Source: Streptomyces sp. NBC_01571 (lineage in GTDB: Bacteria; Actinomycetota; Actinomycetes; Streptomycetales; Streptomycetaceae). From it: a DNA stretch of 64,000 nucleotides. Below are positions 1 through 8,571 of the stretch, in pieces (positions within the stretch are counted from its first letter, which is position 1; each line of letters opens with the position of its first letter). Made by a program: the position numbers and the translations under genes. The notes beneath the pieces were generated by a model. It made no database searches, was not told the DNA's origin, and was given only the letters and a program-made list of their open reading frames with translations. The DNA lies in contig NZ_JAPEPZ010000001.1 in assembly GCF_026339875.1 (NCBI RefSeq), positions 8,370,001 to 8,434,000 on the forward strand. The letters are read 5' to 3'.

Positions 1-763
1 GCACCTGGGGCTCGGAGAACGTCTGCAGACCGGTGACCGTCGAGATGACGAGCACGAAGAGCAGCACCGGTCGCATCAGCGGCAGCGTGATCCGGAAGAA
101 GGTCTGCACGGGCCCGGCGCCGTCCATCCGCGCCGCCTCGTACAGCTCGCCGGGAATCGTCTGGAGTCCGGCGAGGAAGATGATCGCGTTGTACCCGGTC
201 CACTGCCAGGTCATCAGCGTCGCGACGGCGACCTTGATGCCCCAGGGGGTGTTCAGCCATGCCACCTGGTCCAGTCCGACCGCCTGCAACAGGGCGTTGA
301 CCAAACAGAAGTTGGTGGAGAAGACCGAACCGAAGATGATCGCGACCGCCACGATCGAGGTGACGTTCGGCAGGAAGTAGGCGAAGCGGTAGACGTTCTT
401 GAAGCGCACCGCGGAGTTGAGCAGCACGGCCGTGACCATCGACAGGAAGATCATCGGGAAGGTGGCCAGCGCCCAGATGACGAGCGTGTTCCCGATCGAG
501 CTCCAGAACTGACTGTCCGCCAGCAGGTACCGGTACTGGGACAGTCCGGCGAACTCCATCGGCCCCAGGCCGTCCCAGCGGTGGAACGAGAGATAGAGGG
601 AGAAGCCGACCGGGACCAGGCCGAAGGTGAGGAAGAGCAGATAGAAGGGGGAGATCGCGGCGTACAGCCGCCAGTGGCTGAGGACACCCTTCCTGGGGTG
701 GGCGGGGAGGGGCCGGGCGGGCGTCGGCGGGGGTGTCGTCTCCAGCACGGGCGCGGTGGCCAT
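1..763 (-). CDS. Sugar ABC importer permease, cut by window edge
   Basis: Membrane permease of a carbohydrate ABC importer (MalF/UgpA-like family). About 254 residues lie in the window; the C-terminus runs past base 1. Hydrophobic segments are visible near residues 35-58, 92-115, 128-148, 176-198 and 230-248. The cytoplasmic coupling loop is recognisable as ELYEAARMDGA at about 207-216, followed by ITLPLMRPVL. The ATG at 763 overlaps the stop of the upstream binding-protein gene (TGATG), so translation is probably coupled. The transport partner is the lipoprotein encoded just upstream; a second permease is expected beyond the window. Substrate unknown, but neighbouring GH38 and GH4 enzymes suggest a manno- or gluco-oligosaccharide. 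Confidence 0.93.
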   Translation of the reverse strand, partial: MATAPVLETTPPPTPARPLPAHPRKGVLSHWRLYAAISPFYLLFLTFGLVPVGFSLYLSFHRWDGLGPMEFAGLSQYRYLLADSQFWSSIGNTLVIWALATFPMIFLSMVTAVLLNSAVRFKNVYRFAYFLPNVTSIVAVAIIFGSVFSTNFCLVNALLQAVGLDQVAWLNTPWGIKVAVATLMTWQWTGYNAIIFLAGLQTIPGELYEAARMDGAGPVQTFFRITLPLMRPVLLFVLVISTVTGLQTFSEPQV

Positions 764-2058
764 CAGTAGCTCACCCCCAGGTGGTCCGCGATGCGCCGGC
801 ACTTGCTCATGGCGTCCCTCCAGGCCTTCTCCGGGTTCTTGCCGAGGACGGAGAAGTTCCGCAGCTCGTCGTTGATCGGGGTGCTGAGCGCGACGTCGTA
901 GGGGCTGTTGAAGGCGACCGGGACCTTCCGCGCCGCCGGGCCGAAGACGTCCATGGTGATCTGGTCACCGAAGAACGGGTCGGGTTCGCGCAGCTGCTTC
1001 ATGGCGTACGAGGCCGGAGTCGAGGGGAAGAGCACGGAGTCGACGAACCCCTGGGCCTGGTTGCCCGCGTCGAGCATCCAGGTGATCAGTTCGAAGGCCT
1101 TCTCCGGCTCCCGGCACGCCTTCGTGATCGCCAGGAACGAGCCCCCGATGTTGGACGGTCCGCCGGGACAGTTCGCGACCCGCCATCTGCCCTTGGTCCT
1201 CGGCACGTTGAGCTTGATGTCACCGGCCGCCCAGGAGGCGTTCAGCTGGCTGGGCAGCAGGCCTCGCTCGGTGGCGGAGGTGTTGTCCGGCGTTCCGTTG
1301 ACGATCTTCGAGACCAGGCCGCGGTGGGTGGCCTCGACGGCACGGTCCCAGGCGGCGCGCACGTGCTCCTGATCGCCGATGAAGTGCCGGTCCCGGTCGA
1401 CGAACCGCTTGGTCGACTGGTTGACCGAGATGCTGAAGACGCTCAGCGCGTCGGTCAGGATGAAGGAGCCCGGGACGCGCTTCCTGAGCTGCTCGCCGGC
1501 CGCGAAGAACTGGTCCCAGGTGGCCAGTTCCCGGGAGACGTCGGCCGGCTCGTACGCCAGCCCCGCCTTCTCGAAGACGGCCGGCTGGTAGTAGTGGGCG
1601 ACCGGGCCGCAGTCGATGGGGAAGCCCACCATCGAGCCGTCCTCGGCGATGGCCTGATCCCACTTCCAGGCCAGGTACCGGTCCTTGAGCTTGTCGGCGC
1701 CCAGCGTCCGCAGGTCCACGAACTGGTCGGAGTTCGGCAGGTAGGAGGCCATGTCCTCGCCCTTGAGCCCGGCGATGTCCGGGATGTGGGCGCGCCCGGT
1801 CAGTGTCGTCAGCAGTTTGGAGCGGTAGTAGCCGCCGATCTGGATGGCCTGGAGGTTCACCGCGCTGTGGTAGCGGGCCCTGGCGTCCTGGACGACCTTC
1901 GGGCTCAGCCCTCCGCTCCAGTACCAGAGCACCATGTTCCGTCCGGTCGAGCCGGTCGGGACGCCGCAGCCGGTCGTCAGGCCGCCGAGCGCCGTGGCGG
2001 CCGTAGCGGCCAGGCCGGCGCGGAGCAGGCCCCTTCGTGAGAGCCGCACTGCTCCCAC
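763..2058 (-). CDS. Extracellular sugar-binding lipoprotein of ABC importer
   Basis: Solute-binding protein of family 1 (maltose-binding type), about 431 residues, delivering sugar to the permease encoded next. The N-terminus has a twin-arginine stretch (SRRGLL, residues 7-12), an Ala/Leu-rich h-region and a lipobox ending GLTTGC with Cys31 as the likely lipidated residue, so Tat export followed by lipid anchoring is probable. The body has the usual SBP texture (a GPVAHYYQPAVFEKAGL segment, a late FELITWMLDAG segment). Start choice is uncertain: GTG at 2058 or GTG at 2049, neither with an ideally spaced ribosome site. It lies 94 bases after the PfkB kinase gene on the same strand. Confidence 0.92.
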   Translation of the reverse strand: MGAVRLSRRGLLRAGLAATAATALGGLTTGCGVPTGSTGRNMVLWYWSGGLSPKVVQDARARYHSAVNLQAIQIGGYYRSKLLTTLTGRAHIPDIAGLKGEDMASYLPNSDQFVDLRTLGADKLKDRYLAWKWDQAIAEDGSMVGFPIDCGPVAHYYQPAVFEKAGLAYEPADVSRELATWDQFFAAGEQLRKRVPGSFILTDALSVFSISVNQSTKRFVDRDRHFIGDQEHVRAAWDRAVEATHRGLVSKIVNGTPDNTSATERGLLPSQLNASWAAGDIKLNVPRTKGRWRVANCPGGPSNIGGSFLAITKACREPEKAFELITWMLDAGNQAQGFVDSVLFPSTPASYAMKQLREPDPFFGDQITMDVFGPAARKVPVAFNSPYDVALSTPINDELRNFSVLGKNPEKAWRDAMSKCRRIADHLGVSY

Positions 2059-2152
2059 CGCCTTTCGGATCTCTTCTGTCTTCGTGTACCAGGGGTCGAA
2101 TCAGGTGAACGGGGGGTCGGGCAACGGGTCGTACGGGGTGTCGCGTCGGGGG

Positions 2153-3190
2153 TCATCGGGGGGTGCCCGGCCGACGTGGAGTGTCGGGGGGAGTCACCGG
2201 TGCGTGGCGGACGGGCGGGCCGGGGTCCGCGGGGATGCGTTCGGCCAGGAAGCCGTACGTGCGGCGCAGGCCGGGGTCCCGCAGCGACTGCCACCAGCGG
2301 TGCACGCCGTACCAGCCGGGCGCGGCCAGGGCACCGCCGTGCCGGCGTACCGAGAGTCCGGCGGCCAGTACCGCGAAGCGCAGCCGCTCCTCCAGCGGCC
2401 AGCCGCCGAGAGAGGCGGCGACGAAGCTCGCGCCGAAGACGTCCCCGGCCCCCGTCGCGTCCAGGACATCGATGTCGAGGGCCGGGACCTCCGCGTACTC
2501 GCCCGTCGTCTGGTCCGCGGCCATCGCGCCGTCGCCGCCGCGGGTGACCACGGCGACCGGTACCAGCTCGGTCAGTCTGCCGAGGGCCGCGCCCGCGCTG
2601 CCGGTGCGTGTGTACGCCATCGCCTCCGCCTCGTTCGGGAGGAAGGCGTGGCACAGGGAGAGCTGGTCGAGGAGGTCGCGGGACCACCGCTGGGTGGGGT
2701 CCCAGCCGACGTCGGCGTAGATCCGGGTTCCGTTCGCGGCCGCCTTCGCGAGCCAGGCGCTCGGCTCGGCCTGGAGGTGCACGAGGGCGGTGCGCCCCGC
2801 GGGCGGGTCGCCCATCAGTTCGTCCTGCGAGTACGGCGGCTCCTGGCCGTGGGTGACGAGGGCCCGGTCGTCGCCGTGGGCCAGGGAGACGGTGACCGGG
2901 GTGTGCCAGCCGTCCGCGGTGCGGGAGAGGGAGAGGTCGATGCCCTCCTGGCCGGCGAGCACCTCGCGGCAGTACGACCCGTAGTGGTCGTCGCCGAAGA
3001 CCGTGGCCAGGGAGGTGCGCAGACCGTAGCGGGCCGCCGCGACGGCCAGGTTCGCGATGCCGCCCGGGCTCACGCCCATGCCCTCGGTCCAGATCTCCTC
3101 GCCGGGGGTCGGCGGTTTCCCCAGTCCGGTCAGGACGAGGTCGTAGAAGAGCAGCCCGGTCAGCAGGACGTCGGGCCGTTCGTCACCCAC
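2153..3190 (-). CDS. PfkB-family carbohydrate kinase
   Basis: Sugar or nucleoside kinase of the ribokinase/PfkB family, about 345 residues, expected to phosphorylate the imported sugar with ATP. The N-terminal glycine-rich signature is visible (SPGGIANLAVAAARYG) and the C-terminal ATP/anion-hole signature DATGAGDVFGASF carries the catalytic Asp at about residue 250. I chose GTG at 3190 because a GAGAGG ribosome site lies 8 bases upstream; GTG at 3196, two codons earlier, is too close to that site. First gene of the leftward kinase / binding protein / permease unit, divergent from the DeoR regulator. Which sugar it uses cannot be read from sequence. Confidence 0.9.
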   Translation of the reverse strand: MGDERPDVLLTGLLFYDLVLTGLGKPPTPGEEIWTEGMGVSPGGIANLAVAAARYGLRTSLATVFGDDHYGSYCREVLAGQEGIDLSLSRTADGWHTPVTVSLAHGDDRALVTHGQEPPYSQDELMGDPPAGRTALVHLQAEPSAWLAKAAANGTRIYADVGWDPTQRWSRDLLDQLSLCHAFLPNEAEAMAYTRTGSAGAALGRLTELVPVAVVTRGGDGAMAADQTTGEYAEVPALDIDVLDATGAGDVFGASFVAASLGGWPLEERLRFAVLAAGLSVRRHGGALAAPGWYGVHRWWQSLRDPGLRRTYGFLAERIPADPGPPVRHAPVTPPDTPRRPGTPR

Positions 3191-3196
3191 GAGCAC

Positions 3197-3295
3197 ATCC
3201 TCTCGTCAAAAGTCTGCAAGCGGTGACCAGGATCGTGCGCGCATCGCTTCAATTTGGCAAGAGTCGAGCAGAACTGAGCATAGAAATGATTGAAG
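3197..3295. promoter_or_regulatory. Divergent control region of the glycoside locus
   Basis: About 100 bases between the leftward PfkB operon and the rightward DeoR operon. It holds an inverted pair, CTTCAAT at 3248-3254 and ATTGAAG at 3288-3294, the second directly abutting the DeoR ATG. The stretch is AT-richer than its flanks. DeoR/GlpR repressors usually bind repeated TTCA-type half-sites in such divergent regions, so these are candidate operator halves. No clear -35/-10 pair stands out. Confidence 0.45.
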
Positions 3296-4084
3296 ATGAC
3301 GAGTACTGTTCACAGGGTGCTGGCAGAGCGACGACATCAACTCATCCTGCGGGCCCTGCGCTCCGGCGGGCCCGCGGCCGTGACCGACCTCTCCGAACAG
3401 CTGGGCGTGAGCCCGGCCACGGTCCGCCGTGACCTGTTGAGACTTGAGGAGGAAGGCCTGCTCACGCGGGTGCACGGTGGCGCGGTCGTCGACGAGGGCG
3501 ACCAGCCCTTCGCCGAGGTCGCCGAGGTCCGGGTGGCCGAGAAGGACGCCATCGCGGCGCGCGCCGCGTCGATGGTCGTGGACGGCCAGTCCGTCCTGCT
3601 GGACATCGGCACGACCGCGTACCGGCTGGCCCGGCAGCTCCACGGCCGCCGGATCACCGTGATCACCAGCAACCTGGTGGTCTACGAGGAGCTCGTGGAC
3701 GACGAGAACATAGAGCTGGTGCTGCTCGGCGGCATGGTGCGCCGCGAGTACCGCTCCCTGGTCGGCTTCCTCACCGAGGACAACCTGCGACAACTGCACG
3801 CCGACTGGCTCTTCCTCGGCACCAGCGGGGTACGCCCGGGCGGCCAGGTCATGGACACCACCGTGGTCGAGGTACCGGTCAAGCGCGCCATGATCCAGGC
3901 CGGTGACAAGGTCGTCCTGCTCGCCGACCGCGCGAAGTTCCCGGGTACGGGAATGGCGCGGGTCTGCGGGCCGGAGGAGCTGGACGTGGTGGTGACGAAC
4001 GGTCCGCCGGACCCGGCGACGCGGTCCTCGTTGGAAGAAGCGGGCGTGCAAGTGGTCGTGACGGGAAAGGCGGAGACGGCGTGA
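3296..4084 (+). CDS. DeoR/GlpR-family transcriptional repressor
   Basis: Sugar-phosphate-responsive regulator, about 262 residues, probably controlling the divergent transport and glycosidase operons. An N-terminal winged HTH is clear (VTDLSEQLGVSPATVRRDL at about 29-47, then the LLTRVHGGAV wing). The C-terminal DeoR sensor domain shows DIGTTAYRLARQL, TSNLVV and LFLGTSGV, the phosphosugar-binding signatures of the family. Start is ambiguous: TTG at 3290 or ATG at 3296; no good ribosome site precedes either, and I prefer ATG. The stop overlaps the GTG of the next gene (GTGA), placing the regulator first in an operon with GH4 and GH38 genes. Confidence 0.93.
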   Translation: MTSTVHRVLAERRHQLILRALRSGGPAAVTDLSEQLGVSPATVRRDLLRLEEEGLLTRVHGGAVVDEGDQPFAEVAEVRVAEKDAIAARAASMVVDGQSVLLDIGTTAYRLARQLHGRRITVITSNLVVYEELVDDENIELVLLGGMVRREYRSLVGFLTEDNLRQLHADWLFLGTSGVRPGGQVMDTTVVEVPVKRAMIQAGDKVVLLADRAKFPGTGMARVCGPEELDVVVTNGPPDPATRSSLEEAGVQVVVTGKAETA

Positions 4085-5418
4085 AGCTGACGATTCTGGG
4101 TGGCGGCGGGTTCCGGGTGCCGCTCGTGTACGGGGCACTCCTCGGGGACCGCGCCGAGGGCCGCGTCACCCGTGTCGTACTGCACGACGTGGACGCGGAG
4201 CGACTGACGGCCGTCGCCCGCGTGCTGAGCGAGCAGGCCGCGGGGGACCCCGACGCCCCCGAGGTGTCCTTCACGACCGACCTCGACGACGCCCTGCGCG
4301 GCGCCGACTTCGTCTTCTCGGCGATCCGGGTCGGCGGACTGGAGGGCCGGGCGGCGGACGAGCGGGTCGCCCTCGACGAGGGGGTCCTCGGCCAGGAGAC
4401 GGTCGGTGCCGGCGGCATCGCGTACGGCCTGCGCACGGTGCCGGTCGCCGTCGACATCGCCCGCCGGGTGGCCCGGCTCGCCCCCGACGCCTGGGTCATC
4501 AACTTCACCAACCCGGCCGGTCTGGTCACCGAGGCCATGTCCCGCCACCTCGGCGACCGCGTGATCGGCATCTGCGACTCGCCCGTCGGCCTCGGCCGCC
4601 GGATCGCCACCGTCCTGGGCGCGAACCCCCGCGAGGCCTTCATCGACTACGTCGGCCTCAACCACCTCGGCTGGGTGCGCGGGCTGCGCGTCGAGGGCAG
4701 GGACGAGCTGCCCAGGCTGCTCGCCGACCCCGAACTGCTCGGCTCCTTCGAGGAGGGCAAGCTCTTCGGTGCCGACTGGCTGCGCTCCCTGGGCGCCGTC
4801 CCGAACGAGTACCTGCACTACTACTACTTCAACCGGGAAACCGTCAGCGCCTACCAGCGCGCGGAGAAGACCCGCGGCGCGTTCCTGCGCGACCAGCAGA
4901 AGCGGTTCTACGACGACATGAAGCACCCGGACACCGCCGCGCTCACCGCCTGGGACCGCACCCGCGCCGAGCGCGAGGCCACCTACATGGCCGAGAACCG
5001 GGACGCGGCCGGCGCGGGCGAGCGCGCCGCCGACGACCTCTCCGGCGGGTACGAGAAGGTGGCGCTCGCGCTGATGCGCGCCATCGCCCGCGACGAGCGC
5101 ACCACCCTGATCCTCAACGTCCGCAACCGCGGCACCCTCGCGGTGCTCGACACGGACGCCGTCATCGAGGTGCCCTGCCTCGTCGACGCCAACGGCGCGC
5201 ACCCCGTCTCCGTCGCCCCGCTGCCCGGCCACGCCACCGGGCTGGTGTGCGCGGTCAAGGCGGTGGAGCGCGAGGTGCTGTCCGCGGCCGATTCCGGCTC
5301 GCGCACGACCGCCGTCAAGGCCTTCGCCCTGCACCCGCTCGTGGACTCGGTGAACGTGGCCCGGCGACTGGTCGACGGATACACCTCGGTCCACCCCGGT
5401 CTGGCGTACCTCAAGTAG
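4081..5418 (+). CDS. GH4 NAD-dependent glycosidase (6-phospho-beta-glucosidase-like)
   Basis: Intracellular family GH4 glycosidase, 445 residues, the normal length. GH4 enzymes cleave glycosides by an oxidation/elimination route that needs NAD and a divalent metal. The dinucleotide motif is at the N-terminus (ILGGGGFRVPLVYG). The metal-site Cys is in GICDSPVG (Cys165) and the metal-site His in GLNHLGW (His195), a spacing close to that of characterised GH4 enzymes. Substrate could be a 6-phospho-beta-glucoside or an unphosphorylated glycoside; the family does not settle it. It overlaps the DeoR gene by 4 bases and lies 27 bases before the GH38 gene, so one operon. Confidence 0.9.
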   Translation: MKLTILGGGGFRVPLVYGALLGDRAEGRVTRVVLHDVDAERLTAVARVLSEQAAGDPDAPEVSFTTDLDDALRGADFVFSAIRVGGLEGRAADERVALDEGVLGQETVGAGGIAYGLRTVPVAVDIARRVARLAPDAWVINFTNPAGLVTEAMSRHLGDRVIGICDSPVGLGRRIATVLGANPREAFIDYVGLNHLGWVRGLRVEGRDELPRLLADPELLGSFEEGKLFGADWLRSLGAVPNEYLHYYYFNRETVSAYQRAEKTRGAFLRDQQKRFYDDMKHPDTAALTAWDRTRAEREATYMAENRDAAGAGERAADDLSGGYEKVALALMRAIARDERTTLILNVRNRGTLAVLDTDAVIEVPCLVDANGAHPVSVAPLPGHATGLVCAVKAVEREVLSAADSGSRTTAVKAFALHPLVDSVNVARRLVDGYTSVHPGLAYLK

Positions 5419-5445
5419 CGCTTCCCGTCCGCTTGGAGACTTCTC

Positions 5446-8400
5446 ATGCACGACGAACGCCGCCGGATCGAGGAGCGCGTCCAGCGCGTCCACGACCAGC
5501 GCATCAAGCCCGCCGTCCACGCCGCCTCCGTACCCTTCGAGGTCGAGGCGTGGCAGGCGCCCGGTGAACCGGTCCCCTTCGACGAGGCCGCCGCGGCGCC
5601 GTACCAGCCCTTCGCGATGGGCACCCCCTGGGGGCCGCCGTGGGGCACCACCTGGTTCCGGATGCGCGGGACCGTACCCGAGGACTGGGCGGGCAGGCGT
5701 GTCGAGGCCGTCTTCGACCTCGGCTTCGTGGGGGACTGGCCCGGCAACCAGGCCGAGGCGCTCGTCCACCTCCCCGACGGGGTCCCGCTGAAGGCGGTCA
5801 ACCCGCAGAACCAGTACGTGCCCGTCGCCCGTCCGGCCGCGGGCGGGGAACGCGTCGACTACCTGGTCGAGGCGGCCTCGAACCCCGACATCCTGGCGGA
5901 CGACTTCGCGCGCCCGACCCCGCTCGGCGACCGGCTCACGGCGGGCTCCGAACCGCTCTACACCTTCAGGCGCGCGGACATCGCCGTTCTCGACGAGGAC
6001 GTCTGGCACCTCGACCTCGACATCCAGGTGCTGCGCGAGCTGATGACGGAGCTCGGCGAATCCGATCCGCGCCGCCACGAGATCATGATCGCGCTCGACC
6101 GGGCGCTGGACGCGCTGGACCTGGACGACATCTCCGGGACCGCCGGCGCGGCGCGCGCCGTACTGGCGCCCACGCTGGCCAAGCCCGCGCACGCCAGCGC
6201 CCACACCCTCTCCGCGGTGGGCCACGCGCACATCGACTCCGCCTGGCTCTGGCCGATCCGCGAGACCAAGCGCAAGACCGCCCGCACCTTCTCGAACGTG
6301 ACCGCGCTCGCCGAGGAGTACGAGGAGCTGGTCTTCGCCTGCTCACAGGCCCAGCAGTACGAGTGGGTGCGCGACCACCACCCGCACGTGTGGGAGCGGA
6401 TCAAGAAGGCGGTCGCCGACGGGAACTGGGCGCCGGTCGGCGGCATGTGGGTCGAGGCCGACGGCAACCTGCCCGGCGGTGAGGCGCTGGCCCGCCAGCT
6501 CGTCCACGGCAAACGGTTCTTCATCGAGCACTTCGGCATCGAGACCAAGGGCGTGTGGCTGCCGGACTCCTTCGGCTACAACGCGGCCTACCCGCAGCTC
6601 GCCAAACTCGCCGGCAACGACTGGTTCCTCACCCAGAAGCTCTCCTGGAACCAGACCAACAAGCTGCCGCACCACAGCTTCTGGTGGGAGGGCCTCGACG
6701 GCACGCGCATCTTCACGCACTTCCCGCCCGTCGACACCTACAACGTGGAGTTCTCCGGCAGGGAGATGGCGCACGCCGTCCGCAACTACCAGGACAAGGG
6801 CCGCGGTTCGACGTCACTGGCCCCCTTCGGCCACGGCGACGGCGGTGGCGGCCCCACCCGCGAGATGATGGAGCGGGCCCGCCGGCTGGCGAACCTGGAG
6901 GGTTCGGCGAAGGTACGCGTCGAGCACCCGGACGCCTTCTTCGCCACCGCGCGCGAGGAGATCCCCGGGGACCAGGTCTGGTCGGGCGAGCTCTACCTGG
7001 AGCTGCACCGCGCCACCTACACCTCGCAGGCCCGCACCAAGCAGGGCAACCGGCGCAGCGAACACCTGCTGCGCGAGGCCGAGTTGTGGGCGACGACGGC
7101 CGCGCTGCGGACGCCGGCGTACTCCTACCCGTACGAGCGGCTCGACCGGCTCTGGAAGACGGTCCTGCTCCACCAGTTCCACGACATCCTGCCCGGCTCC
7201 TCCATCGCCTGGGTGCACCGCGAGGCCGAGGCGGAGTACGCGCGGGTGGCGCGGGAGGTGGAGGCGATCACGGAGGAGGCCGTGGCCGCGCTGGGCAGCG
7301 GCGGCACCCGGGTGTTCAACGCCGGTCCGGTCGACCGCGCCGAAGTGGTGCGTACCCCCGCCGGCCTCCCGGTCTACGTCGAGGTCCCGGCGAACGGCAG
7401 CGCGCCGCTGGGCACGGCCGGACCACCGCGGCCGGTGACCGTCGACGGCCGCGTCCTCGACAACGGACTGGTCCGCGTCGAACTGGCCGTGGACGGCACC
7501 CTGGCGTCCGTGCGGGACCTGACGGCCGACCGCGAGGTCCTCGCCGACAAGGGGAACCTCCTGCGTCTGCACAGCGACCTCCCGAACCACTGGGACGCCT
7601 GGGACATCGACAAGCACTACCGGAACCGCTACACGGACCTGCTCGACACCGAGTCCGTGACCGTGGCCGAGGACGGACCGCTGCTCGGCGCCCTGCGGGT
7701 GGAACGCGCCTTCGGGAAGGGCTCGCGGATCGTCCAGACGATCACCGTACGGGCGGGCAGCCGCCGGATCGACGTCGAGACCGAGATCGACTGGCACGAG
7801 ACGGAGAAGATCCTCAAGGCCGCCTTCCCGGTGGACATCCGGGCCCCGTACTCCTCCGCGGAGATCCAGTTCGGCCACGTCCAGCGCCCCACCCACACCA
7901 ACACCAGCTGGGAGTCGGCCCGTTTCGAGGTCTACGGCCACCGCTGGGTGCACATCGCCGAGCCCGGCTACGGCGTCGCCGTCATCAACGACTCGACCTA
8001 CGGCCACGACGTCTCCCGCACGGTCCGCGAGGACGGCGGTACGACGACGACCGTCCGGCTCTCCCTGGTGCGTGCCCCGCGCGTACCCGACCCCGACGCC
8101 GACCAGGGCAGGCACCGCTTCACCTACGCGCTGCTGCCGGGCGCGACCATCGAGGACGCGGTCGCGGCGGGCTACGCGCTCAACCTGCCGCTGCGCGTGA
8201 CCGATTCGGCCGGCAGCGCCGTGCCCGTCGTCTCCGTCGACGGCGAGGGCGTGACGGTCGAGGCGGTCAAGCTCGCCGACGACACCTCGGGCGATGTCGT
8301 CGTACGCCTCTACGAGTCACGCGGCGGCCGGGCCACCGGCATCCTGCGCACGGGCTTCCCGCTCGCGGGGGCGCAGGTGACCGACCTGCTGGAACGCCCG

Positions 8401-8493
8401 CTGGGCGAGGCGGACACGGACGGGGACGCGGTGGCGGTGTCACTGCGGCCGTTCGAGGTGCGGACACTGCGGCTGGCCGTGCGGAAGGACTGA
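5446..8493 (+). CDS. GH38 alpha-mannosidase
   Basis: Large cytoplasmic alpha-mannosidase, 1015 residues, typical of bacterial GH38. No signal peptide is seen, so it should act on imported manno-oligosaccharides. The zinc site begins with GHAHIDSAWLW (His262, Asp264). The catalytic nucleophile and zinc ligand is Asp374 in LPDSFGYN. Downstream are FWWEGLDGTRIFTHFPP and LLHQFHDILPGSS, both characteristic, with a C-terminal beta-sandwich region after about residue 650. The ATG at 5446 has a GGAGA site 8 bases upstream. Last gene of the DeoR-GH4-GH38 operon, ended by a strong hairpin. Together with the sugar importer and PfkB kinase it points to mannoside use. Confidence 0.95.
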   Translation: MHDERRRIEERVQRVHDQRIKPAVHAASVPFEVEAWQAPGEPVPFDEAAAAPYQPFAMGTPWGPPWGTTWFRMRGTVPEDWAGRRVEAVFDLGFVGDWPGNQAEALVHLPDGVPLKAVNPQNQYVPVARPAAGGERVDYLVEAASNPDILADDFARPTPLGDRLTAGSEPLYTFRRADIAVLDEDVWHLDLDIQVLRELMTELGESDPRRHEIMIALDRALDALDLDDISGTAGAARAVLAPTLAKPAHASAHTLSAVGHAHIDSAWLWPIRETKRKTARTFSNVTALAEEYEELVFACSQAQQYEWVRDHHPHVWERIKKAVADGNWAPVGGMWVEADGNLPGGEALARQLVHGKRFFIEHFGIETKGVWLPDSFGYNAAYPQLAKLAGNDWFLTQKLSWNQTNKLPHHSFWWEGLDGTRIFTHFPPVDTYNVEFSGREMAHAVRNYQDKGRGSTSLAPFGHGDGGGGPTREMMERARRLANLEGSAKVRVEHPDAFFATAREEIPGDQVWSGELYLELHRATYTSQARTKQGNRRSEHLLREAELWATTAALRTPAYSYPYERLDRLWKTVLLHQFHDILPGSSIAWVHREAEAEYARVAREVEAITEEAVAALGSGGTRVFNAGPVDRAEVVRTPAGLPVYVEVPANGSAPLGTAGPPRPVTVDGRVLDNGLVRVELAVDGTLASVRDLTADREVLADKGNLLRLHSDLPNHWDAWDIDKHYRNRYTDLLDTESVTVAEDGPLLGALRVERAFGKGSRIVQTITVRAGSRRIDVETEIDWHETEKILKAAFPVDIRAPYSSAEIQFGHVQRPTHTNTSWESARFEVYGHRWVHIAEPGYGVAVINDSTYGHDVSRTVREDGGTTTTVRLSLVRAPRVPDPDADQGRHRFTYALLPGATIEDAVAAGYALNLPLRVTDSAGSAVPVVSVDGEGVTVEAVKLADDTSGDVVVRLYESRGGRATGILRTGFPLAGAQVTDLLERPLGEADTDGDAVAVSLRPFEVRTLRLAVRKD

Positions 8494-8522
8494 CCGTCCG
8501 GGGGCGCCGTGCCGAAGCGAGT

Positions 8523-8561
8523 GCGGGGGTACCCGGCCGGGTGACGGCCGGGTACCCCCGC
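8523..8561. terminator. Bidirectional hairpin between GH38 and chitinase genes
   Basis: Perfect 16-bp inverted repeat, left arm GCGGGGGTACCCGGCC at 8523-8538, right arm 8546-8561, 7-base loop. It lies 30 bases after the GH38 stop and 11 bases from the stop of the convergent chitinase gene. There is no T-tract, which is common for Streptomyces terminators. Confidence 0.85.
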
Positions 8562-8571
8562 GAGGGAGGTG

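Noticed and set aside
3682..6231. 849-residue minus-strand open frame over the DeoR/GH4/GH38 genes
   Set aside because: Antisense shadow caused by high GC; its protein is low-complexity Val/Arg/Asp and has no start signals, while the plus strand has complete enzymes.
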